From positions 1-21,306 of the forward strand of contig JAKTTS010000265.1 of NCBI GenBank assembly GCA_030560485.1: a stretch of 21,306 nt of DNA, written 5' to 3'. The notes beneath the pieces are model-generated. The model made no database searches. It saw nothing but the letters and a program-made list of their open reading frames with translations, and had not been told where the DNA came from. The stretch comes from Ascoidea tarda (nom. inval.) (lineage: Eukaryota > Ascomycota > Saccharomycetes > Ascoideales > Ascoideaceae). Shown piece after piece: positions 6,950 to 17,375 of this stretch (positions are counted from its first letter, which is position 1; each line of letters begins with the position of its first letter). Position numbers and translations under genes: made by a program.

Positions 6950-8956
6950 ATGTCTCACCACGACGAACACCTCTCTGAAAACGTCAGCATTGTCCAACCT
7001 CCTGTTAACTTCTTCAAAAAGCGTCCAGATGGTCTAGAACCCTACATCAAATCCTTCGAAGAATACCAAACTCTATACCAACAATCAATCAGAGAACCAA
7101 ACAAATTCTACTCTGAACAAGCTAGAGAACACTTGACTTGGTTCAAAGACTTTGACATTGCCAAATGGCCTGAACATGGTTTTGAAAACTCCTGGTTTGT
7201 TAATGGTGAACTCAATGCTTCCTACAACTGTGTCGATCGTCATGCCTTTAAGAACCCTGACAAACCTGCTATTATCTACGAAGGTGATGAACCAGGCACC
7301 GGCAGAACTGTCACCTACGGTGAACTATTGGAACTAACTTGTCGTGCTGCCCAAATCCTTATCAACATCGGTATCAAAAAGGGCGACACTGTCGCTGTCT
7401 ACTTGCCAATGGTCCCTGAAACTATCGCTACCATCATGGCCATCAACAGAATCGGTGCTATCCACTCTGTCGTCTTTGCTGGTTTCTCTGCTACTGCCTT
7501 AAGAGACCGTATCAACGATGCCAAATCCACTGTCGTCTTCACTGCTGATCAATCTGTTAGAGGTGGAAGAGCCGTTGAAACAAAGAGAATCGTCGACCAA
7601 GCTATCAAAGAATGTCCTCAAGTCAAAAACGTCGTTGTCTTCAAAAGAACCGGCGACAAATCTGTCCCTTTCAATCCAAAAATCGATTTATGGTGGCACG
7701 AAGAAATCATCAAGTACAAGCCTTATGTTCCTCCAGTAGCTGTCAACTCTGAAGATCCTCTTTACTTGTTATACACTTCTGGTTCCACTGGTAAACCAAA
7801 GGGTCTTGTCCACACCACTGCCGGTTACTTGGTCAATGCTGTCATCAGTGCCAAATACGTTTTTGATATCCACCCTGAAGACACTGTCTTTACTGCTGCT
7901 GATATCGGTTGGGTTTTGGGTCACACCTATGTTGCTTATGCTCCTCTAGCTATTGGTGCCACCACTGTCATGTACGAAGGTACTCCTGTTTATCCAACTC
8001 CAACAAGATTCTGGGATATTATCGATGACTACAAATGTACCCAATTCTACGTTGCTCCAACTGCTTTACGTTTGCTAAAAAGAGCCGGTGACCACCACAT
8101 TGCTCCTTATGATTTATCCACATTGCGTGCCTTAGGTACTGTTGGTGAACCAATTGCCCCTGATGTCTGGGAATGGTACTACGAAACCATCTCAAGAAAG
8201 AAAGCTTCAATCTTAGATACCTTCTGGCAAACCGAAACCGGTGGTCCAGTTCTTGGTCCTCTTGCTGGTGTTACTCCTTTGAAACCCGGTTCTTGTTCCT
8301 TCCCATTCTTCGGTGTTGAATGCGCCATTTTAGATCCTCAAAGTGGCGAAGAATTAAAAGGCAATGAAGTTGAAGGTATTCTCGCTTTCAAAACATCCTG
8401 GCCATCAATTGCTAGAACCGTTTGGAAAGACTACAACAGATACTTGGAAACTTATTTCAAACCTTTCCCCGGTTACTTCTTTACAGGAGATGGTGCCGCT
8501 AGAGACAAAGATGGTTTCTTCTGGATCTTGGGTAGAGTTGATGATGTTGTTAACGTTTCAGGCCATCGTCTTTCAACTGCTGAAATCGAAGCTGCCATCT
8601 TGGAAAACCCAACTGTAGCTGAAAGTGCAGCCGTTGGTATTCCAAACGATCTAACTGGTCAAGCTGTTATTAGTTTTGTTTCATTAAAAGCCGGTGTCAC
8701 TCCAGAACAAATTGAAAAGACTAAATTGGAAATGAGAATGACTGTTAGAAAAGAAATCGGTCCATTTGCTGCTCCAAAGGAAATCTTCATTGTTGATGAT
8801 TTGCCAAAGACCAGATCCGGTAAAATCATGAGAAGAATCTTAAGAAAAATCTTGGTTGGCGAAGAAGATCAATTGGGTGATGTCAGTACTTTAAGTAACC
8901 CACAATGTGTTGATGATTTGATCAATCTTGTCAAAACCACTTACAGAAACAAATAA
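6950..8956 (+). CDS. ACS2: Acetyl-CoA synthetase, nucleocytosolic type
   Basis: The 668-residue product makes acetyl-CoA from acetate, ATP and CoA through an acetyl-AMP intermediate, supplying cytosolic acetyl groups for lipid synthesis and histone acetylation. It is collinear with fungal Acs proteins along its whole length. Landmarks are [12 protein letters not shown] near residue 90, the AMP-binding loop [11 protein letters not shown] at 275-285, [58 protein letters not shown], and the C-terminal [10 protein letters not shown]. In the last motif Lys625 is the residue that is catalytic and acetyl-regulated in the family. There is no N-terminal targeting extension, which favours the Acs2 type over Acs1. 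I found no CTG codon, and leucine is mostly TTG/TTA/CTA, as in highly expressed yeast genes. Stop is TAA. Confidence 0.96.
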   Translation: MSHHDEHLSENVSIVQPPVNFFKKRPDGLEPYIKSFEEYQTLYQQSIREPNKFYSEQAREHLTWFKDFDIAKWPEHGFENSWFVNGELNASYNCVDRHAFKNPDKPAIIYEGDEPGTGRTVTYGELLELTCRAAQILINIGIKKGDTVAVYLPMVPETIATIMAINRIGAIHSVVFAGFSATALRDRINDAKSTVVFTADQSVRGGRAVETKRIVDQAIKECPQVKNVVVFKRTGDKSVPFNPKIDLWWHEEIIKYKPYVPPVAVNSEDPLYLLYTSGSTGKPKGLVHTTAGYLVNAVISAKYVFDIHPEDTVFTAADIGWVLGHTYVAYAPLAIGATTVMYEGTPVYPTPTRFWDIIDDYKCTQFYVAPTALRLLKRAGDHHIAPYDLSTLRALGTVGEPIAPDVWEWYYETISRKKASILDTFWQTETGGPVLGPLAGVTPLKPGSCSFPFFGVECAILDPQSGEELKGNEVEGILAFKTSWPSIARTVWKDYNRYLETYFKPFPGYFFTGDGAARDKDGFFWILGRVDDVVNVSGHRLSTAEIEAAILENPTVAESAAVGIPNDLTGQAVISFVSLKAGVTPEQIEKTKLEMRMTVRKEIGPFAAPKEIFIVDDLPKTRSGKIMRRILRKILVGEEDQLGDVSTLSNPQCVDDLINLVKTTYRNK

Positions 8957-9912
8957 ATTGATTTAAATGATAATAACGACCATTAAATTTAATGACTTTG
9001 TTTTCTTTGTTGTCCTTTTTCTTTTTGTTTCCAGTTGCAGTATAAAATGTTGAAATGTTGAAGTTTTTCTTTTTCTTTTTCTTTACTTTTATTTTTCTAT
9101 TGTTGTCTCTTTTATTTACATATATATATATATACATATTTTGTTATGATCAATAAACCAGTTTAAAAATATAATCCGATACCACTGCTCTCGCAAACAT
9201 CAATAACCACGAGTCGAATCTAAACATCAGCCAAGAACGTTTACTGTCAAACTTTATTCCATCTCCCAGTATAAAGTTACAGCCATATCAACACAAGTAG
9301 GGGAAATCTAATAAAAAACAAACAAACAAACAAAAAACAAACACAACCTTTGATTTGCAACTAAAACTAAATTTTCTGCACTTGAGCTAGGAAAATCCTT
9401 CAAAAGTAGCTGCAATCAATTATTGTATTTCACATTTCCAGATAATGTGCCCACAAACTTAAATTAACTGCCAAACGATCTACAATAAAAGACATCGAGA
9501 AGAAACAAATGTGACAGGTTTTGCTTATAGGAAGAGAATATCCATCCCTCTATATTGCTCAGCACCAATTAATTACAAAAACACAAAGCCCTGCAAATCA
9601 ACATCAAAGAACTCTCCAACACTCTAAAGTGGTCCTTTTGGCTCTCAAAGAAGTTCAGATTTTGCAATTTGTAAAATGATAACCCATAGGGCTGGTAGCT
9701 ACCATTTTTATGGTAAAATGGGGCTTTTATGGAATAGGGCTCTACTCATGCATCAAATCCACAAATTTGGTGCTGTTTTTCAACCTTTTTTGTTCTCTTT
9801 TACGTCTCAACATGGAAGTTGGTGAAGTGGATCAAACGTTTTCTTTTTAATTTACCCTTTTGATCTTATCTCATGTTGGAAACTGTTTGGACCAAGTTGG
9901 ACTCAATATACA
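8957..9912. other. Intergenic: ACS2 terminator and LIG4 promoter
   Basis: No gene is seen. T-rich tracts and a TATATATATATATA run (about 9119-9134) follow ACS2 and are probable 3'-end signals. A CAAA-type repeat spans about 9317-9343. From about 9680 to 9745 there is a cluster of symmetrical and repeated words described separately. The last 150 bases before LIG4 are C/T-rich on the plus strand. Confidence 0.5.
9687..9741. promoter_or_regulatory. Tbf1-like repeats and TGGTA palindrome upstream of LIG4
   Basis: TAGGGCT (AGCCCTA on the minus strand) occurs at 9687-9693 and again at 9735-9741 in direct orientation, the same heptamer seen in the RPS29 promoter. Overlapping the first is the perfect 12-bp palindrome TGGTAGCTACCA (9693-9704), followed by another TGGTA at 9711-9715. 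The cluster lies 170-225 bases before the LIG4 ATG. The factor is inferred, not shown. Confidence 0.4.
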
Positions 9913-12900
9913 ATGTCTATTCCAGCAAAACAGGAGATTAAGCTTAAGGACGGCAGCTTTATAATGCCCAAGGAAGAAAACAACTTCGACACTATTCATT
10001 CAACCACCCCACACAACTATGGTCCCTCTCCTAAATTTCAAACATTGGTCACTTTATTTGAGGCCTTATCGTCCATTAGGAGATCAAAAAATTCAACAAG
10101 CAACAGAAGCTTCACTGCTTACTCTACCAATTCTTACCGGTTGAATTTAACTGATCAAAAAAAAGCAATTATCTCGAAGTTTTACGAAAATTGGAGGGAA
10201 AATGTTGGTAATGATATTTATCCAGTGATAAGACTTGCTGTTCCCAAAAAAGAAACTAATCGTCTATACAATATTCGCGAAACTGTTCTAATCAATTTGG
10301 TTTTGAAAGCCTTTAACTTGAATAAAAATTCTGATGAAAACAGGCTATTGAAAAACTGGAAAAACCAAAATGCTAATTTTAAATTTAATAAATACGAATC
10401 TCTAATCACTTTAATTACCAGTGTTATTACTCAAAGACAATCAACTGTAAACGGCAGCAAAATAACAATTGATCAATTGAATGACTATCTTGATAAACTC
10501 GCCTTTCCAAATTTAACCCAAGACGATAGAATCAAAATCTTCTCTGACTTGTTCAACAAATTGAACTCTCTTGAGATCAAGTATTTCCTAAAAATTATTT
10601 TAAAGACCTCTGTTGTTCAAAATACTGATACATTATTTTTATCCTGTTGGCATCCTGACGCTTTAGATTATTATTCTGTTGCATGTAACTTGGAAAAACT
10701 TTGCCATAAATTGCTCAACCCATCAAAAAGATTGAATCAAAAAGAATTGCTAATTTCCATAAACCAACCTTTTTTCCCTGAACTAGCTTCAAAACCTATC
10801 GAATTCAATGAAATTACTAAAAAATTTGATAATCAATTTATAATTGAAACAAAATTAGACGGTGAAAGATCCCTAGTTCATATATTTCAAGACTCAAATG
10901 GAAATTTTAAATTCAAATTTTTCACTAGACATGCCAAAGACTATACTTATTTATTTGGCGATGACATTGAGTTTGGCATTTTCTCCAAATACTTTAAAGA
11001 CATTTTCAAAAAAGATATCAACAAAATCAAAAACCTAATACTAGATGGCGAAATGCTATCATATGACATTAATAGGAATGTTATTTTACCTTTGGGTTAC
11101 CTCAAATCGAGTCTTCTTGAAGAAACCTTTAAACTTGAAAAACTTCAGACAAGTCAAAGAGACGAAAAGAATCCAAACAATCTAGTTTACACAAACTCAA
11201 GGCCGCTATACGTTATATTTGATATCTTACTACTTAATGATCAACCGATATACAAATATCGTCTCAAAGAAAGAAAAAAACTCTTGAATGAGCTAATCAA
11301 CCCCAAACCTGGATATATTGAAATAATTGAAACTGAAAATGGTACGACCGTTAAAGATATTGAAAATTCATTGAAGAATGCAATTGAAAATAACTTGGAA
11401 GGCATTGTTGTTAAAGATTTCAATTCCAGATATAAAGCTAATGAAAGAAGCCCAGATTGGATAAAAGTCAAACCAGAGTATTTAGAAGAATTTGGTGATA
11501 ACGTGGATGTGTTAATAATTGGCAAAATCAACTCAAAAAAACCTTCTTTTATTTGCGGATTGAGAGTTGATGGCTCTGAATCAAAAAAATTCATAAGTTT
11601 TTGCTCTGTATCAAATGGTATATCAGAGTCTGATTTGAAAGAGATTGAATCATTAACTTATGATAAATGGCACAATTACCGAGAAGACTTTCCTCCCACT
11701 GATACCATTGAATTTTCTAAAAAGATTCCAGATTTTTGGATTAAACCTGAAGATTCCATCGTTTTTGAAATTAAAGCTAGATCAATAGAAAATGGAATGG
11801 TTGCAAAAGATTACGTGACTGATTCAACGTTGTATAATCTCTACATGAAGTCAATAAGAAGGGATAAAAGTTGCAAGGATTGCCTTAGTTATGAAGAATA
11901 TCTTGAAATCAAACTGATTAAAGATAGTATTGCTGATAAAAGAAAAAACCGTCAAACCTTAGACAATAACAATGAGGATTTCAGTAACAATGTTTTTTCG
12001 CAGTTAATAGGTAAGAAAAAGGAAAGAAAAATAAAAAGAAATGAATCAGATGAGGAGGATGAATTTTTCTATTTATCTCTGGAATCAGATATATTTGCTG
12101 GTTATTGTTTTTACATTTTAAGTGATTATAAATTTAACAACCACAGTAGGAGAGTTTACAAATGTGATATCGAAAAAATTGTGCAAAGAAATGGTGGTGA
12201 GATAACAAAGACCGAGAATACAGGCTTTGCAGAAAACAAAAACTTGGTGTCAATATCAAATATTAGTACGTATTTATATTTGTTAATATTTGGTCTTATA
12301 AATAAGATTTTATTAACTTTTTTGTTTCGATTTTTTTTTCTTTTTGTCAATTTGTTCAAACAGACACAAGAAACACCAACTTGGTATTTGAAAAGGGCTA
12401 TGATATTCTTTCTCCAAAATGGATTATGGATTGTGTAAAACATAAAAAAATATTGAATCTCGAGCCCCAATATTGCTACAAAGTTCATGAAAATGTTTTA
12501 AAAGAAATTAATTCAAGGGTTGATGAATTTGGTGATAGTTATTTCCTTCAAACAGAGGTTGCTCAATTTCATAATATTTTAAAGAAGATGAAAAAAACCT
12601 TTAAAATTGACAACGTTTTAAAGCAATTCACTGAAGCAGAGATTCATAGAAACGTTTTTGAATATTTTAAAGAAACGTCAGATATCAAAATTCCATCGGT
12701 GATGTTGTTTCAAAACATAAAAATTTTCATATTTAACATCCGAGACCATTACAGGAAGTTGCTTGAGAAACAAGAAACATCTCTGTCTTTTGAATTATCA
12801 ATATTGAATCCATGGAAGTATGAGGAATTGGTAAGACTAGTGTCTCTTTATAATGGAGAAATCACAGAGGATTTCAGAGATGCAGCTTTTATTGTTGTAC

Positions 12901-13166
12901 CAAGCTATTTGAAAGAACAATATAAAAAGAAAGAAGAGAAAAACCTGCGAGTTTTTCACTATTCAAACATGATGAGTTCTGTTGTTGGAAATTTTAGAAA
13001 AGAGATTGCGAAAAATTTTGGAATAAAACAAGATGGAAACCTTTCCAAAATTCCCAGAATAATTAATGAATTTTTCATATATAAGTGCATTGAGGAGGGG
13101 TGTTTGGTTGCAGCAGAACGTATGTATATTTCATTTTGCAAAAGCTGTTTTGTGATGAGTGATTAA
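9913..13166 (+). CDS. LIG4: DNA ligase IV (non-homologous end joining), spliced
   Basis: The coding sequence is join(9913..12265,12364..13166), giving 1051 residues; S. cerevisiae Dnl4 has 944. The enzyme seals double-strand breaks in NHEJ together with the XRCC4 homologue Lif1. An N-terminal DNA-binding domain occupies about residues 20-270. The nucleotidyltransferase core has the adenylated lysine in ETKLDGERSLVH (Lys314), LILDGEML, LYVIFDILLLN, and motif V EGIVVKDFNSRYK with Lys501, then DWIKVKPEYLEEFGD. An OB fold follows. BRCT1 runs from about 722 to 815 (IFAGYCFYILSD ... GYDILSPKWIMDCV), a linker that should hold the Lif1-binding segment comes next, and a degenerate BRCT2 forms the C-terminus. 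Splicing restores a smooth BRCT1; without it the frame ends at 12438. Yeasts usually call this gene DNL4 or LIG4. Confidence 0.93.
12266..12363 (+). other. LIG4: LIG4 intron (98 nt) inside BRCT1
   Basis: The donor is A|GTACGT at 12266-12271, a branch-like TATTAAC lies at 12311-12317, and the acceptor AAACAG ends at 12363. No AG occurs between branch and acceptor. Joining gives ISNINTRNTNLVFEKGYDIL, which keeps the BRCT pattern and changes frame exactly as needed. Retained, the intron is read through in frame into a very hydrophobic tail and a stop at 12436-12438. Confidence 0.88.
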
Positions 13167-13941
13167 TAATTACTAACATTCAGTAACACATTTGAAATAG
13201 AATACCCATTTCCTGGACTATATTGAAAAGATGCGCTTCCTTTTGGTTGATGAAGAATTTCTCATTTTATAACCTGTGATATTACAATGTAAAATAAAGG
13301 AAAAAAACAAACCATATTTGCCTTAAAAAACTGCGCATTTTAATCAAAGCACAATATTTGTTACTTTCTTCCAACCCCAAGAGATAATATTTGATTTATT
13401 ATTAAATAAAGCAGTAATAGCTTGAGATAGACTGGACTTAACATTGCAGGTTGGTGCTTTATCTCTATTTGTTTATATACTCTTGCTCTGTAGTTAAAAT
13501 TGGGATATTTAACAGATTTTCGACAGAAAATGAGGGATTCATTGATCACTAAGATTAGGTGAACTGGTTAAATTTTTGGGAAATTAGAAATGATAGCAAG
13601 TTAAATAATAAGGAAGGAGATGTCTAAGAAATGTTGATTGTTTTATTGTTTAATTTCGATGATGATATGGTTGAGAAAAATCGATTCGTAGTAATATTAA
13701 CTAAGCTAATCAAAATCATTTAGATAATTTTAGTTTGATTTGAAAATACAGTGTATCTGCGAAACCGGATTATTAAATAAAACTCAAAGACTATTTTTTT
13801 TATTTTCGACAAATATTTATCAAGGAAGAGCAAATAATTGTAAACTATACAATTGATAATAAAGAGAAAGTAAATTATCGTTAATAGTTATTAATAATTA
13901 TTACTACCTGAAATTAATGAATTTTAAAAGTTTTACGATTT

Positions 13942-13998
13942 GAAACCATTTTTAGCAAATAAAATCATTTTTAGCAAAAGAAACCATTTTTTGCAAGA
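13942..13998. repeat. Three tandem copies of a 19-bp unit
   Basis: Units 13942-13960, 13961-13979 and 13980-13998 follow the pattern (G/A)AAA(C/T)CATTTTT(A/T)GCAA(A/G)N and differ from one another at only a few positions. The array stops abruptly on both sides. Confidence 0.85.
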
Positions 13999-15072
13999 GT
14001 AGTTAATTGCCTCTATATTTTTGAAGCTAAAGATAAAGTGGCCTAAATTCTAAATATTAACTGATCTTTGAATTCACCTCGAAAGGAAGTGATTCCTAAA
14101 CTGATAAAACCGAATTTCTCCATCAAAAAGAGTTGGAATAATAAGGAATTAAAATTGGAGAATTATAAAATAAAATTTCAAAGTTGTTAGGCAGACAGAA
14201 TTAGAAAACTCTGGACAGAGGAAATAAAAAGATCTTGATGATTTGAAGTGGCTTTTAGACTTTACAACAACTGGCTGGATATTAATCAAGTCATTTGTTT
14301 TCCTATGTTTTTTCGTTAAACTATTATGTTAGAATCGTAAGGCAAAGTGAAAATTTTAATTTCAACTAACTGGCTGCATATTCGGATAGAATTCGAGTGC
14401 GATACAAATCGAATTGAGCCGGTATCGTTTCAACGAGAGCAACTTTTCAGCCATCCGTAACGTGCGGGTTTAAGTGATTGCTTGTAATTACGAGTTTTGG
14501 AAGGTGCTATTCCATTTTAAAGCACAGTTGTGATGTCCTTTTATTTGCTTTAATTATAAATTTAATGACTCTTCCCAATATTAAATGCAGAATATGAAAT
14601 GATCATCAAGGTTGTAAAATACATATCCCAAAATTTTATTTCTTAGTAAATGATTAATTAGCATATTATTGGCGGAATTATAAAATTAAATAGATTTAGG
14701 CAAACTCATTGCAAGTTGTTGTTTTTTTGTTTAAGAAATATGAGAAGTTGTATTCATAACCGAGGACAGCTAGAAGTAATACGTGAAGTCAGTGAACAAG
14801 TTAAAACTAAACTAAAACTCACAGTTCTCGTCCAATGCTGTTCATCCAAAATAACACTAGATTTTTTTAGTCCTGGGATACAACCTTAAGATTTTTTTGC
14901 TCTAATAGCGTGGAATCGAACTTGAGCAGCATTTTCAAAGAGGTGCTAGAATGAGTAAGCTGTTGAATTTTGAACAATTCGGCAGAAATAAAAGAAACCG
15001 AAAAGTCTGATAACCAAAGGAAATTTAGCAAAGATCAAACACCAGACCTAAATTAATGTCTGAAATTCATGT

Positions 15073-15375
15073 TTAGACTGTTTGGAAGAGTGAGGAAATT
15101 GGATCTTTATTAAGAGGCCTTGCAGTTCGATAACCATGGCTGAGTTTGGCTTTGAAGCAGCACATTTCAATATCCTGCTCCGAAAAATCATTTAATGTTT
15201 TATCGGGTTCTAAAAAAAAGGGACACTTGGAGAGAGAGTATAAGATATTATTATAATGGAGCACAGATTGGACGATTTCAAAGCAATAGAGTTTATGCTT
15301 GGCTACAAATGTGTTTGAATCCTGCAGATGATTACCTATATCTACGTTAATATTGATGCATGCATTGTGCGCGCA
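15073..15375 (-). other. Unassigned 100-codon open frame
   Basis: The minus strand is open from 15375 to a TAA at 15075-15073 with no ATG in the upstream half; the first internal GTG is at 15264. The translation is of ordinary composition rather than low complexity (for example CPFFLEPDKTLNDFSEQDIE and KLSHGYRTARPLNKDP), unlike most random frames in AT-rich DNA. I do not recognise a family. It may be a gene fragment, an exon, or chance. Confidence 0.2.
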
Positions 15376-15394
15376 TCATGCATGCATTCGTGCG
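15356..15394. repeat. Duplicated ATGCATGCAT palindrome with GTGCG tail
   Basis: ATGCATGCATTGTGCG at 15356-15371 is repeated as ATGCATGCATTCGTGCG at 15378-15394. Each copy contains the perfect 10-bp palindrome ATGCATGCAT, and the spacing of starts is 22 bp, about two helical turns. GC-rich words of this kind are rare in the surrounding AT-rich DNA. Confidence 0.85.
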
Positions 15395-16039
15395 TTTCTT
15401 GAGTTTTTTTGAGTTTTTTTCACTCAAAACAATCAAATCAAAACAGTCAAAATGTTCAAAAGAATCAGAAATGGTGGATGTGGTGCAATTTTGCTATTTT
15501 ATCTGGCTATTATCTAATTGGTGTGACGCTCTCTGCGCGTTTTGTTTTGTGCACCAAAAGGAGCAAAATTGCCGGTTTTAAATTGCCAACTTTTATTGTT
15601 TCCTTAGCGCTTTGACTGATTTGTTTCTTGGTATTTAAGTCCAAGGAAGGAACTGCGGTTCTGGATGGATAATGGTCGATTAATAATCAAAATTACAGTT
15701 GGAAATTTTCAGTAAAACAGGCTAGATTAGTAATGTTGGAAAGCATGTATTTGCAAATAATGTGATTTGTTGATCATTCATTGGAACCATTTAGTTTGTC
15801 AGATTTGTATTAAATTAAGAATATTCGCCCTACAAACAGACCAAAACAAATGAATTTTGAACAATCGTTAGGATCGTAAATAAATTTTAATAAAATTTTG
15901 CAGTGAAGAGTTTTTTTTGAAAGCAAACAGGGTACAAGTTTTGGTTTGCCAGTAAAATCAATAATAAGATTCGACTTGTAACTTTCAGGTCAATCTAATT
16001 GTTTTAGGCTTTTTTTAATTGTGTATACCATTTCAAATC

Positions 16040-16382
16040 ATGTCTCAAACAAAAACCTGTTAGTATGAACTAAAACTTATAACATTTGATTAACACCTAT
16101 TTTTCTCTTTCCACTGGAACCTTTTAATAATAGCAAATTCATTCACAATTGTTTGACTGGTGTACTTTTTTTCTTTCAGATATCAAAATTGATTTTATTA
16201 TTGTTGGTTTCGTTATCGAAGCACAGGTTTGTCATCGTTATCTATTGTTGAGTTTTCTTTTGCTTGGTACTGGTTTCACCACTACACAGTACATAACTCG
16301 GGCGATTTCGAATAGCAAAATACGAGGTTTCGATTTCGCAGATAGAAAGTCATCTCGCCTTCAGAGCATTTTGTCCGCATAA
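16040..16382 (+). pseudogene. Possible relic of an FAD-dependent monooxygenase N-terminus
   Basis: From 16180 the plus strand encodes IKIDFIIVGF, the beta-strand start of an FAD-binding Rossmann fold. Shortly after comes HRYLLLSFLLLGTGFTTTQY with ITRAI next. This resembles the GHRVxLLE and GxGFxTTPNxTRxL segments that follow one another in salicylate-hydroxylase-like fungal enzymes. The helix between them is shortened and the GxGxxG loop is not intact. Upstream, ATG at 16040 begins MSQTKT. A GTTAGT donor at 16059 and the TTTCTTTCAG acceptor ending at 16179 would join it in frame as MSQTKTYIKIDFIIVG. A TAA at 16380-16382 ends the frame, and I find no later enzyme motifs. So only about 75 residues remain of a family that usually exceeds 400. 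Similarity is judged by eye and is weak. Confidence 0.3.
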
Positions 16383-17197
16383 TCTTGAATTTCTTGTAAC
16401 ACAAACTGGACATTTAGAACATCAATATTACTGCATTGTGTAGCAGGAAATATATTTTTAGGAAAAAGCAGGATAAATCAAGCGAAAAGCTCTATCCGGC
16501 GATAATAAGCAGCTTACAATTCAAATATTGTAATATTTTACACATATTTCCATTGATTTTCGTTTTGCTTTCCAAATGATTATTGCTTTCTGTTCATTTC
16601 ATAAAAGCGAAACTTCGGAGTGTGGGTGAATTTAAGCTTTATCTTTTGCATACTGTTATTTCAAAACCGATACAGAATCAGAGGATTATTTATAAATTTA
16701 TCTGATTTCATGTTCAGAGTCCTAAGAGAATCGGCAATCTCTGTTTTTTTTTTACTCTCGAGAACTAGGTAAAATTTTACTGATATCAGTCAAGAGTGTT
16801 ATGTAAAGCTTAAAGTGCATGTTTTTAGAATAACATTTAAAATTATAATAATTATAATAATTATATTACTTGTAATAATTATCAATAAAATTAGTTGATT
16901 CCATTGGAGTTTAAGAGAACACCCACCGGAAACAACGTAATATCTGGTATTAATAAATTAAGTGATAGTCTGAAGCTGAATCTATTTTGGTTAGCTTTTA
17001 GAAAAGAAAAGTAAAAGTTAAAAAATTTTAATTTTAATTTTTTAATTAATTTGACTATCATATGTTTTTTTTTTTCAAAAAAAATAAACCCCTTAGAGAG
17101 TTTGTTCTTGATTTTTTTTTGGTTTTTATTTGATTTTTTTAGTTAGCCATATCGATAAGATGCTTTTTATTATTCTCATTTAAGAACAGAAAAAAGA

Positions 17198-17205
17198 TAT
17201 AAAAA
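17198..17205 (+). promoter_or_regulatory. TATA box of the desaturase gene
   Basis: TATAAAAA lies 171 bases upstream of the ATG at 17376, within the usual range for budding yeast. The leader just before the ATG is A-rich (AAACAAAAGGATAATGG), as in expressed yeast genes, so the promoter end of the gene looks intact. Confidence 0.5.
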
Positions 17206-17375
17206 GATATATAATTTCTGCTCCGAAATCAAATCATGAAGAACCTTTTGTTAGAAAAGCTGCTGAATTTAAGAAAACAAGTTTCAGAATACTAAATATC
17301 ATATCCAAGACAGTGTTTGTTTATCAAAAACCCCCTAAGTTGAAATAGTAAAACAAAAACACAAACAAAAGGATA

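Larger units (their letters stand above)
13167..17375. other. 4.2-kb region without an intact gene
   Basis: AT-rich DNA with scattered short open frames, none with a full gene's features. It holds a three-copy 19-bp repeat near 13942, interleaved inverted repeats near 14390-14427, a 100-codon open frame on the minus strand (15375-15073), a doubled ATGCATGCAT element at 15356-15394, and a likely monooxygenase relic at 16040-16382. It also has AT palindromes near 16840-16890 and poly-T/poly-A runs near 17067-17085. No tRNA gene, LTR or transposase was recognised. In a yeast this compact elsewhere, such a gap suggests decayed genes, a long non-coding RNA or a centromere/origin-type element; none can be proven here. 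Confidence 0.5.

Noticed and set aside
6274-7037. Ser/Phe/Leu-rich plus-strand frames before ACS2
   Set aside because: Products of the pyrimidine-rich leader (TCT, TTC, CTT codons); one overlaps the ACS2 start in another frame.
13561-13600. AATTTTTGGG, an Sm-site look-alike that might end an snRNA or telomerase RNA
   Set aside because: No U1, U2, U4, U5 or U6 core words nearby and no following hairpin; such T-rich words are expected by chance in this DNA.
14885-14940. Possible tRNA T-arm on the minus strand (AAGTTCGATTCC)
   Set aside because: The flanking bases do not form a T stem, and no A box or acceptor stem is found.
15360-15615. Two overlapping small plus-strand frames with Cys/Phe-rich products
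   Set aside because: No conserved features, mutually overlapping, beginning inside the palindromic repeat.
13167-17375. Transposon, LTR element or CRISPR array in the gene-poor region
   Set aside because: No terminal repeats, target duplications, transposase or polymerase motifs, or regularly spaced repeats were found by eye.
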